Origin: Bacillota bacterium
Lineage (GTDB): Bacteria; Bacillota_C; Negativicutes; JAEYSJ01
DNA: 8,169 nt
Assembly (NCBI GenBank): GCA_023434855.1
Contig: JAEYSJ010000056.1
Span: 1-8,169, forward strand
Direction of reading: 5' to 3'
Below are positions 1 to 6,727 of the stretch, piece by piece; the stretch's first letter is position 1; the number at the start of each line of letters is the position of its first letter. The position numbers and the translations under genes were made by a program. A model generated the notes under the pieces. The model was not told where the DNA came from and did no database searches. It saw only the letters and a program-made list of their open reading frames with translations.

Positions 1-483
1 AAAGTCGTCCAAACCTTTCAGCAGTTTAAAGAGAAAGCGAGATTTATTCGCGGCATTATTGGTGGTATGGGCTACCGGCAGACGCAGGTGCAATTTGCGG
101 CTCCGGCGCGGTATGCGGGCAAGTCTAAGTTTTCTCCCAGGAAAATGTTGTCCTTTGCCCTAGACGGGATTACCGCCTATTCCAGGATGCCGCTGCGTTT
201 TGCCTTATATCTGGGGCTGATCTTTGGCGCAATGAGCTTTGCTGTAACAATTAACGTAGTGTATACGAAATTGTTTACGACCGAGGCAGTTCCGGGGTGG
301 GCTACAATTGCTGCCAGTGTACTGCTGTTAGGTGGCCTCCAATTGATCGGACTGGGAATTATCGGCGAATATGTGGGACGTATTTTCGAAGAGGTTAAGC
401 AACGGCCATTATACTGGGTCAGTGCAGAATTACACAGTAATGCGGAATCTGTTGGCAGAAAACAAGACAAGCTAGGAGCTTAG
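1..483 (+). CDS. GT2 family glycosyltransferase, C-terminal part (ArnC/GtrB-like polyprenyl-phosphate sugar synthase)
   Basis: The reading frame is open from base 1, so the gene starts upstream of the window; 160 C-terminal residues are visible. The internal ATG at 67 is not the start, because the codons before it already read as family sequence (ARFIRG, then GYRQTQV). Visible features are the RYAGKSKFSPRKM stretch followed by FALDGITAYS, which in this family leads into the membrane region. Two hydrophobic segments follow (about bases 195-270 and 295-375), then the conserved GEYVGRIFEEVKQRP tail. Family members transfer a sugar from a nucleotide donor to undecaprenyl or dolichyl phosphate on the cytoplasmic face of the membrane. 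The catalytic GT-A domain with its DXD motif lies outside the window, so donor and product are unknown. The stop codon abuts the next gene's start, implying one operon. The family call is firm; the substrate is open. Confidence 0.9.
   Translation, partial: KVVQTFQQFKEKARFIRGIIGGMGYRQTQVQFAAPARYAGKSKFSPRKMLSFALDGITAYSRMPLRFALYLGLIFGAMSFAVTINVVYTKLFTTEAVPGWATIAASVLLLGGLQLIGLGIIGEYVGRIFEEVKQRPLYWVSAELHSNAESVGRKQDKLGA
474..478 (+). promoter_or_regulatory. Ribosome binding site that decides the epimerase start
   Basis: AGGAG lies 5 bases before the ATG at 484, inside the last codons of the preceding glycosyltransferase. This favours 484 over the in-frame ATGs at 496 and 505. A GAAGGGA at 489-495 could serve the ATG at 505, where the family's usual MKVLVTGG beginning falls, so the start is not fully settled. 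Confidence 0.55.
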
Positions 484-1431
484 ATGAAGAAGGGAATGAA
501 AAATATGAAAGTGTTAGTAACAGGAGGAGCCGGTTTTATCGGCTCACATATTGTAGATACGCTTGTTGAGGCTAATATGCAGGTTTATATTCTGGATAAC
601 CTGACTTCCGGATCGTTTGGCAACATCAGCCCTGAGGCTGTTTTTTTAAAAAAAGATATTCGCGATGCCGATTTAAAAGAGGTACTGCAAAGAGAGCGTT
701 TTGACTATGTTATCCATCAGGCTGCGCAAACGACTGTAGCAAAATCACTGGAGGATCCCTATTACGATTGTGACGTGAATATCCGTGGGCTGGTTAATTT
801 ATTAGAGGCTTGCAGACTATCGGCGGTAAAGCGGATTGTTTTTGCGTCAAGTGCAGCTATTTATGGTGACACTGCCTCTTTGCCAGTCAGCGAGGAGTAT
901 GAAAAGCACCCGGCTTCCTTTTATGGACTAAGTAAGCTGACGAGCGAACAGTATTTGGATTTATATTACAAAAATTTTGGACTTGAATATGTCGCCTTGC
1001 GATACGCCAATGTCTATGGTGAACGTCAAGGTGATAATGGCGAAGGCGGCGTTATCAGCATCTTTCTGAAAAAATTGCTGGCTGGCCATGCTTTGACCGT
1101 TTATGGTGATGGGACCCAGACTCGCGATTATATTTATGTCAAAGATGTGGCGGCGGCAAACCATCAGGCCTTGTTTACCGGCATGGCCAACCGCAGCTAC
1201 AACGTGAGTACTCAGACAGAGACAAGTGTAAATGAATTGATTGCCCTTTTATCCTCAACTGCTAAACGGCCGTTAAGTGTTAAAAATGAGGCCAGCCGCA
1301 GCAACGATATATATCGCTCGGTGCTGGCAAACGAGGCGGCGGCCCATGGCCTGGGCTGGCAGCCGTCATATCCCTTGCAAAAAGGGCTGGAACTGATGCT
1401 GCATGCTTTGGAAATCAGGTTGTTTAGATAA
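484..1431 (+). CDS. NAD-dependent nucleotide-sugar epimerase/dehydratase (GalE-type extended SDR)
   Basis: The 315-residue product is the usual length for bacterial extended short-chain dehydrogenases acting on nucleotide sugars. The N-terminal Rossmann signature GGAGFIG is at residues 14-20, and D38 of LDNL is placed to bind the NAD ribose. HQAAQ lies at 78-82. The catalytic triad is visible as S123 (in FASSAAIYGD), Y147 and K151 (YGLSK). RYANVYGERQG and the later RDYIYVKDVA are typical substrate-domain motifs. The enzyme probably interconverts a UDP- or dTDP-hexose or hexuronate through a 4-keto intermediate in the cytoplasm. Its position directly after a lipid-carrier glycosyltransferase suggests it makes that enzyme's donor sugar. 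The exact substrate cannot be read from motifs; a dehydratase or decarboxylase-like role is a weaker alternative. Starts at 496 or 505 would shorten it by 4 or 7 residues. Confidence 0.9.
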   Translation: MKKGMKNMKVLVTGGAGFIGSHIVDTLVEANMQVYILDNLTSGSFGNISPEAVFLKKDIRDADLKEVLQRERFDYVIHQAAQTTVAKSLEDPYYDCDVNIRGLVNLLEACRLSAVKRIVFASSAAIYGDTASLPVSEEYEKHPASFYGLSKLTSEQYLDLYYKNFGLEYVALRYANVYGERQGDNGEGGVISIFLKKLLAGHALTVYGDGTQTRDYIYVKDVAAANHQALFTGMANRSYNVSTQTETSVNELIALLSSTAKRPLSVKNEASRSNDIYRSVLANEAAAHGLGWQPSYPLQKGLELMLHALEIRLFR

Positions 1432-1468
1432 AAGTGAGACAACGTGCTGGGAAGGGACAAAAAATACA

Positions 1469-3022
1469 ATGACGATTAGAACTAGCTGGATTTATGCAGC
1501 CATTATTATTGCCGTAGCAGGCATACTCATGTTCTCCTATTTGGGCTCACAGCCTTTACTGGATCCGGATGAGCCGGTATATGCCGAAACAGCAAAAGAA
1601 ATGCTGCAATATCATGATTTTATTTCTCCCCGTATTTTTGGCGACTTTTGGTATGACAAGCCGCCGATGTACTATTGGCTGGTAGCGGCAGCTTTTCAGG
1701 TGTTTGGTGGCGGTGAGTTTGCTGCCCGCTTTCCTTCGGCATTATTTGCTGTAGGAGGTGCATTATTGGTCTTTTTTTCGGGACGAAAGCTTTTTAATGA
1801 GCGTGCCGGATTTCTTGCAGCTCTGATTTTAGCCACCAGCCTGGAATATTTTTATTTAGGCAATGCGGCTGTAACGGATATGACGCTGACATTTTTTTTA
1901 ACAGCCGCACTGCTGGCGTTTTTGCACAGGCAGTATAATTTGCTGTATGTCTTTGCTGCGCTTGGAGTAGTAACCAAGGGACCTGTTGCTATCTTTTTTT
2001 GTACAGTGATCCTTGGCGTATACCTGGCCATGACAGGCCAGCTGAAAACGGTCAAGCACATGCAGGCAGGAAGGGGAGTTCTGCTATTTGCAGCTATTGC
2101 TCTCCCCTGGTATGTGATCATGTATGTTTACCACGGGATGGATTTTATTAATACTTTCCTGGGCTTTCATAATGTTACCCGTTTTTTGCAGCCGGAGCAC
2201 TCCTCGGGAAAGCTGTGGTATTACTATATTCCTGTAGTCGTTTTAGGCTTCTTCCCCTGGACTGCTTTTTTGGCACAGGCATTTTCTGCGGCAATAAAGG
2301 AAACCGGCGAGAAACGAAATACCTGTCTTTTTCTGATAATCTGGGCTGTGGCAGTATTTAGCTTTTTCTCACTTTCTCAAACAAAGCTCGTTTCGTATAT
2401 TCTGCCAATGTACCCACCGTTAGCGATGCTGGTTGGTTACTATTTTGACAAGGCCTGGACGGAGCGGCAATATCGGGCGCTGAAAACTTCAGCTGCTGTT
2501 TTTTCTGCCGCAGCAATCCTCATGAGTGCAGGCCTGCTTTACGCCGCAACGGCAGTGACTGCAGAGCTGATAGTTCCCGTTAAGGTTATCGCAGGCATGC
2601 TGGCAGTGTTGGCTGTGTCCGTTTTGTATCAAAGCTTTCACGGTAAATTCCGGGCGGTATTTAGTTTGTTTGTAGCAGGAATGGTCGTTTTTACAGCCTT
2701 GATAATGACCCAGGCGCTTCCTGCTGTTATACCGGCAGTTTCGGTGAAGCCCGTTGTGGATGAGTTTAAACAGCAATATGACGGGCAGGCCCCAGTTTAT
2801 GTTGCTAAATTTTACCGGCCGGGATTTCAGTATTACAGCGATGTGACAAGCTTTGAACTGAATCCGGAAGAACTGGAGGCAGCGGTGCTCAGTCAACCCG
2901 ATAAAGCTTATTTTATTGTACAAAAAAGAAAATATGACAAGCTGTCTCCGGAAGTCCGCAGCACGCTGCGCGTTGTAAATGCCCAAGAGGATAAAATTTT
3001 ATTTATTCGCGGTAGTGAGTAA
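1469..3022 (+). CDS. GT39-family membrane glycosyltransferase A (ArnT/PMT-like)
   Basis: A 517-residue polytopic membrane protein of the ArnT/PMT family, which moves a sugar from a polyprenyl-phosphate carrier to an acceptor (lipid A, glycan or protein) on the outer face of the cytoplasmic membrane. A first hydrophobic helix (about 8-28) leads into a first external loop with DPDEPVYAE (residues 32-40); D34 and Y38 line up with the DExxY motif of ArnT. SPRIFGDFWYDKPP follows (53-66), with the family's KP pair at 64-65. TD at 136-137 matches the second conserved acidic position and TKGP lies at 169-172. After many hydrophobic segments, a hydrophilic C-terminal domain covers about 425-517. The ATG at 1469 is chosen because an upstream ATG at 1403 lies inside the epimerase gene; GAAGGGA at 1451-1457 is a modest ribosome site 11 bases away. 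Acceptor and sugar are unknown. Confidence 0.9.
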   Translation: MTIRTSWIYAAIIIAVAGILMFSYLGSQPLLDPDEPVYAETAKEMLQYHDFISPRIFGDFWYDKPPMYYWLVAAAFQVFGGGEFAARFPSALFAVGGALLVFFSGRKLFNERAGFLAALILATSLEYFYLGNAAVTDMTLTFFLTAALLAFLHRQYNLLYVFAALGVVTKGPVAIFFCTVILGVYLAMTGQLKTVKHMQAGRGVLLFAAIALPWYVIMYVYHGMDFINTFLGFHNVTRFLQPEHSSGKLWYYYIPVVVLGFFPWTAFLAQAFSAAIKETGEKRNTCLFLIIWAVAVFSFFSLSQTKLVSYILPMYPPLAMLVGYYFDKAWTERQYRALKTSAAVFSAAAILMSAGLLYAATAVTAELIVPVKVIAGMLAVLAVSVLYQSFHGKFRAVFSLFVAGMVVFTALIMTQALPAVIPAVSVKPVVDEFKQQYDGQAPVYVAKFYRPGFQYYSDVTSFELNPEELEAAVLSQPDKAYFIVQKRKYDKLSPEVRSTLRVVNAQEDKILFIRGSE

Positions 3023-3027
3023 CTCAT

Positions 3028-3033
3028 AGGAGG
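3028..3033 (+). promoter_or_regulatory. Strong ribosome binding site for the second GT39 gene
   Basis: A perfect AGGAGG sits 6 bases before the ATG at 3040, in the 17-base gap after the stop codon of the first GT39 gene. It fixes the start of the second gene. Confidence 0.85.
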
Positions 3034-3039
3034 ACGAGT

Positions 3040-4695
3040 ATGAAAGTAAAAACTGCTGCTGCGGCATGTCAGCCGTTTTCTTCTAAGTGGGAATACTTGG
3101 GGCTGTTTATATTTTCCTTTATCATTTATGTGATTTATAACCAGCATGTACCAATTACCGACCCGGTAGAAGCGAACTATGCACTGACGGCAAAGGAGAT
3201 GGTGCTTTCAGCTGACTGGATTTCTCCTAGAATTTATGGGAATGTCTGGTTTGATAAGCCGGTATTTTTCTATTGGCTTACGGCAGCCGCTTTTCAAGTG
3301 TTTGGCTTCTCTGAATGGGCTGCACGGTTAGCACCGGCTGTTTTTGCGGCACTGGGACTAGTGCTGATGTATTGGTTTGTCAATAAGCTTACCTATAAGC
3401 CAATTGCTGCTTTAGCGGTGGTGATTTTAGGGACATCTTTTGAATATACGGTGCTGGCAAAGCTGGTTATTACTGATATGGTCTTTTTCTTCTTTAATTG
3501 CACGGCGCTGAGCTTCTTTTATTTAGGATATGTAAAAATGGACAATACCAAGCGCTGGTATCTCGGAATGTATAGCAGTATGGCCTTGGCTGTATTGACG
3601 AAAGGACCGGTCGGAGTATTGCTGCCAGGCTTGGTTATTCTGCTTTTTCTTGTTTTGCGGCGCAGTTGGACAGAACTGAGAAAACTTGTAACGCCTGCCG
3701 GAATTATGCTTTTTGCGGTTATTGCGGTACCCTGGTATGCAGCAATGTACTCATTGCACGGAAACGAATTTTTGAATAGCTTTTTTGGCGTCCATAATTA
3801 CCTGCGGGCTACGGTTTCGGAGCATCCGGTGGATAATGTAAGTTATTATTATCTGGTTGTATTTCTGCTGAGTATGCTGCCGTGGTCTGCATTGGCTGTA
3901 AAAGCACTGGTACAGAGCTGCAGGGCCTTACGCTCCTCGTCTTCTCCGCTGCTGCTGTTTTTCATCTTATGGATAGCAACTTACTTTGGCTTTTATTCAC
4001 TTATGGCTACCAAATACGTGACATATACGTTTCCTGTGCTTTTTCCAATAGCCATACTAACTGCGATACACCTGGATAAAATGTTTGAACTGAATAGCCC
4101 GGCTGCAGTGATTTGCTGGGTGGGGGGACCATTCATTTTACAGCTTTGTGCTTATATTGCTGTTGCGTATCGGCATGTAGGGTGGGTAAGCTTGGGGGTC
4201 GTTGCAGCCAGCTTATTGCCGTTCCTGCTGGCGTATTTCTGGCGGCTTCAAAAACGAAGTGCGCAATATATGCTTACTTTGCTTTGTTTGTGTCAGCTGG
4301 TATGCTATAGCCTGCTTTCCTTCTTCGTATTCCCTGTAATAGCTGAGACCAGATCCGGCAGAGACTTGGCTGATCATATTGCCGCATTAGGAATGGACAA
4401 AATCGGCTTATACCGTTTTTATAGTACTTCTTCGGTATTTTACAACGGGAATATTGCTGTTAAACTCGAGGCGGCAGATATGCCGGTTATGCACCAGACA
4501 GGCAGCTTGGACTGGTCAAGCAAGTATACTATGCCCGTTCAAGGCACAGCTGACTTCATGAAGGGTTCCTCCGGAAGCCTGGTTGTTGTACCTGATCAGC
4601 AGGAAAAAGCATTTCTGGCAGAAACGGCCGATTTTCGTCCTCAGCCCATAATGAGCAATAAAGGGTTAATTTATTACCTTGTTGATAACAAATGA
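3040..4695 (+). CDS. GT39-family membrane glycosyltransferase B (diverged tandem paralogue)
   Basis: This 551-residue polytopic membrane protein is clearly related to the preceding gene. Both share the block ISPRI-G--W-DKP followed by YWL-AAAFQVFG. Motifs in order are TDPVEANYALTAKEM (residues 40-54), DKP (72-74), TD at 145-146 and TKGP at 187-190, then repeated hydrophobic segments and a hydrophilic C-terminal part (about 440-551). The first external loop differs from paralogue A: the position matching A's D34 is V43, and the Glu two residues after the conserved Tyr is L49. D41 and E44 remain nearby. The enzyme may therefore use another lipid-linked sugar or acceptor, or belong to a subfamily with shifted acidic residues. 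It presumably acts on the outer face of the cytoplasmic membrane with the same lipid carrier pool. Family assignment is firm; activity and substrate are open. Confidence 0.88.
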   Translation: MKVKTAAAACQPFSSKWEYLGLFIFSFIIYVIYNQHVPITDPVEANYALTAKEMVLSADWISPRIYGNVWFDKPVFFYWLTAAAFQVFGFSEWAARLAPAVFAALGLVLMYWFVNKLTYKPIAALAVVILGTSFEYTVLAKLVITDMVFFFFNCTALSFFYLGYVKMDNTKRWYLGMYSSMALAVLTKGPVGVLLPGLVILLFLVLRRSWTELRKLVTPAGIMLFAVIAVPWYAAMYSLHGNEFLNSFFGVHNYLRATVSEHPVDNVSYYYLVVFLLSMLPWSALAVKALVQSCRALRSSSSPLLLFFILWIATYFGFYSLMATKYVTYTFPVLFPIAILTAIHLDKMFELNSPAAVICWVGGPFILQLCAYIAVAYRHVGWVSLGVVAASLLPFLLAYFWRLQKRSAQYMLTLLCLCQLVCYSLLSFFVFPVIAETRSGRDLADHIAALGMDKIGLYRFYSTSSVFYNGNIAVKLEAADMPVMHQTGSLDWSSKYTMPVQGTADFMKGSSGSLVVVPDQQEKAFLAETADFRPQPIMSNKGLIYYLVDNK

Positions 4696-4717
4696 ATTTG
4701 CCGTTGAGGACTACTTG

Positions 4718-4724
4718 AAGGAGG
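4718..4724 (+). promoter_or_regulatory. Ribosome binding site that decides the response regulator start
   Basis: AAGGAGG lies 8 bases before the ATG at 4733. This selects 4733 over the in-frame ATG at 4679, which lies inside the previous gene and would add 18 residues ahead of the family's usual MRILL beginning. Confidence 0.88.
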
Positions 4725-4732
4725 TTTCCTGT

Positions 4733-5416
4733 ATGCGGATATTACTTGCTGAAGAGGATTCCAGGCAGGGGAATTTAATCAAAGACAATTTAGAGAAGGC
4801 TGCCATTCCGGTGGACTGGGTGGTAAGTGAAGATCTGGCGTTAGAGTACGCCTGTCATGTTTCATATGATGTCATTATCCTGAACGAGCTGCTGTCTGCT
4901 AAACCCGGCAACAGTATTAGCGAGCGCTTGCGCAAACGCGGCTATCAGGGAGCTGTCTTAATACTGACGCCAGATGATGCCGATGAAAATAAAATGTTTA
5001 GCTCCAATACCGGAGCTGATGATTATGTGGCTAAATCCCGGGTTGCCGAATTGCCGGATAAACTTCGGGCCTTGTCAAAGCGTAGAAAAGCACGGTTTGC
5101 TGCTGAAATTTTGCAAATCGGTAATGTAATCTTTAACTGCTTCACGCATTGTATACGGCAGGGTGAAAGGGAGATTCAGCTTACTGCCAGAGAGTTTCAA
5201 CTGCTTGAGCAGCTTATGCGCAGCCCGGGACGCGTAGTGGCAAGAGACGATATTTTAGCGCAAGTATGGGGAAACGCTATCTCTTCGAATAATCTTGACG
5301 CCTATGTACGGTTGCTGCGTAAGAAACTGAGAGGGCTCAATAATGCGGTGTCCATACTAACTGTTCGCGGCATAGGCTATAGGCTGGAGGTACAGGATGT
5401 TTGCCAAAATCCGTAA
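4733..5416 (+). CDS. OmpR/PhoB-family response regulator with degenerate receiver domain
   Basis: A 227-residue transcription factor of the usual length, with an N-terminal receiver domain (about 1-118) and a C-terminal winged-helix DNA-binding domain (about 126-221). The DNA-binding half looks intact: LTAREFQLLEQL (150-161), the recognition-helix region LDAYVRLLRKKL (188-199) and TVRGIGYRL (210-218). The receiver keeps T79 and K101 of the active site. However, the phospho-accepting Asp is N51 (in VIILNELL; codon AAC at 4883-4885), and the second residue of the acidic metal-binding pair is E8. The Pro usually found after the active-site loop is S55, and the Pro after the conserved Lys is S102. 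It therefore probably does not respond to Asp phosphorylation in the standard way. It lies 37 bases after the GT39 genes and overlaps the kinase gene by 20 bases. It likely controls this operon or other envelope genes, although no target site is identified. Confidence 0.93.
   Translation: MRILLAEEDSRQGNLIKDNLEKAAIPVDWVVSEDLALEYACHVSYDVIILNELLSAKPGNSISERLRKRGYQGAVLILTPDDADENKMFSSNTGADDYVAKSRVAELPDKLRALSKRRKARFAAEILQIGNVIFNCFTHCIRQGEREIQLTAREFQLLEQLMRSPGRVVARDDILAQVWGNAISSNNLDAYVRLLRKKLRGLNNAVSILTVRGIGYRLEVQDVCQNP
5386..5390 (+). promoter_or_regulatory. Ribosome binding site for the histidine kinase inside the regulator gene
   Basis: GGAGG lies 6 bases before the ATG at 5397, within the last codons of the response regulator. 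The arrangement supports coupled translation of the two proteins. Confidence 0.8.
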
Positions 5417-6692
5417 GGGTTTAACTCTTCGTTATACATTGGTCATGATGCTGCTGATGATGGCTTTCATTATTGTAAGCTCTGCGGGGCTGCTTTGGAT
5501 ACTTTACCGGGAAGAGCAGCAGGACCTGCAATCCTTTACTGAAGCGGAGGCCAGGCAGCAAGCAGCAATATATAAAGAAAGAGCCGGTTTTTTTCAGTTT
5601 ACACCTAAGGAAGGGGAGCATGCCGAGATCGGGACAAAAATATTTTATTATGTTTTTGACACAAATGGTCGGCAGGCTGCAGCTGAGGAGCCGGTAAATG
5701 AAATTCGTGCAGGTGTTTTAAACATCATTCACAAGTGGGATGCACCAGAGGGGGAGGCTGAGCTGAAAAAGTTTCGCCTGCTCAACGGTGACAGGGCAGT
5801 GGTTATGTTGTGCAGCAGGCAAATCTATGATGAAACGAAAATGATTGGGACTGTTTTTGTCGGTGAAGATATTAGTTCGTACTATCACATGTTGAAAATG
5901 CTGCTGATTATGATGGTACTCATATCGATTGTTTTCCTGGTTATTGCGGCTTTTGCCGGTCATTTACTGGCAGGTAAGGCAATGATTCCGATCAAACAGG
6001 CTTTTCTTAGACAGCGTGAGTTTGTTGCTGATGCCTCACATGAATTACGCACTCCGCTGAGTATCCTTCTGACCTCGGTAGATGCGGTGCAAACTGATGA
6101 TGAGCTCAAGCTAACTTCGTTCTCAAGCCAGGTACTTGCGGATATGAAAACAGAAATTCATAGAATGACAAAATTGGTCACCGATTTATTAACGCTTGCA
6201 AGGGCGGATGCCGGAACAGCTAATTTAATAAAAGAAGAATTTAATTTAGTGGCCCTTGCAGAGCAGCTTGTCCGGTCAGTGCGTCCACTAGCAGAGCAAA
6301 AAGGAGTCCATCTGACACTAGAAAGTGACGCAGAGATTTTTGTTGTTGCCGATCAGGCAAGAATAAGCCAATTGCTCTTAATTTTGGTTGACAATGCAAT
6401 TAAATATACTCCTGCCGGCGGCAGAATCCGTATTTCGCTTGCGGTAATCGCTGCACAGAAACCATATGCTGCCATTGCCGTGCACGATACGGGCATGGGG
6501 ATTGCTGAAGCCCAGTGTAAGAGTATCTTTGAGCGTTTTTACAGGGCAGATAAGGCAAGATCGCGCAGTGAAGGCGATGTCGGCCTTGGGTTGGCTATTG
6601 CACAATGGATTATATCTGCTCATGAGGGAAAAATCAAAGTAGAAAGTGTTCCAGGGGAGGGCAGTACATTTACTGTCACCTTACCTCTTTAG
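5397..6692 (+). CDS. Membrane-bound sensor histidine kinase
   Basis: The 431-residue product is a complete orthodox sensor kinase. A short basic N-terminus precedes the first membrane helix (about 13-36). An extracytoplasmic sensor region of about 125 residues (38-163) is followed by a second helix (about 166-190). The phosphoacceptor motif DASHELRTPL places the active His at H215. The ATP-binding domain has the N box DNAIKYTP (332-339, N333), the G1 box DTGMG (364-368), the F box IFERFYRAD (377-385) and the G2 box GLGLA (396-400). Only about 24 residues separate the second helix from H215, so no full HAMP domain fits; a short PIKQAF linker takes its place. The kinase overlaps the response regulator gene by 20 bases and is its natural partner, although that regulator lacks the receiving Asp. 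The stimulus is unknown; envelope stress or cationic peptides are guesses from context. Confidence 0.95.
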   Translation: MFAKIRKGLTLRYTLVMMLLMMAFIIVSSAGLLWILYREEQQDLQSFTEAEARQQAAIYKERAGFFQFTPKEGEHAEIGTKIFYYVFDTNGRQAAAEEPVNEIRAGVLNIIHKWDAPEGEAELKKFRLLNGDRAVVMLCSRQIYDETKMIGTVFVGEDISSYYHMLKMLLIMMVLISIVFLVIAAFAGHLLAGKAMIPIKQAFLRQREFVADASHELRTPLSILLTSVDAVQTDDELKLTSFSSQVLADMKTEIHRMTKLVTDLLTLARADAGTANLIKEEFNLVALAEQLVRSVRPLAEQKGVHLTLESDAEIFVVADQARISQLLLILVDNAIKYTPAGGRIRISLAVIAAQKPYAAIAVHDTGMGIAEAQCKSIFERFYRADKARSRSEGDVGLGLAIAQWIISAHEGKIKVESVPGEGSTFTVTLPL

Positions 6693-6713
6693 CAAAATCA
6701 TAGCGGTGTAAGG

Positions 6714-6720
6714 AAGGAGG
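6714..6720 (+). promoter_or_regulatory. Ribosome binding site selecting a GTG start for the DedA gene
   Basis: A perfect AAGGAGG ends 7 bases before the GTG at 6728. An ATG overlaps the start at 6726 but opens a different frame that stops after seven codons, so the GTG is the functional start of the DedA frame. Confidence 0.8.
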
Positions 6721-6727
6721 TGTACAT

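Noticed and set aside
1305..1316. Palindrome CGATATATATCG
   Set aside because: It is a 12-base AT-rich palindrome inside the epimerase coding sequence with no supporting context.
1403..1468. Longer N-terminus for the first GT39 protein from the ATG at 1403
   Set aside because: The extra 22 residues lie partly inside the epimerase gene, are hydrophilic and precede the normal first membrane helix; the ATG at 1469 fits the family better.
2489..2986. Open frame of 165 codons on the - strand inside the first GT39 gene
   Set aside because: It is the complement of a well-supported gene, has a low-complexity His/Cys/Asn-rich product with no recognisable domain, and shows no convincing ribosome site.
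3882..4310. Two short + strand frames inside the second GT39 gene
   Set aside because: They are alternative frames within a continuous, well-supported gene and have no family features.
4679..4732. Longer N-terminus for the response regulator from the ATG at 4679
   Set aside because: It overlaps the end of the GT39 gene, lacks a ribosome site and adds residues before the normal MRILL beginning; the ATG at 4733 has AAGGAGG at ideal spacing.
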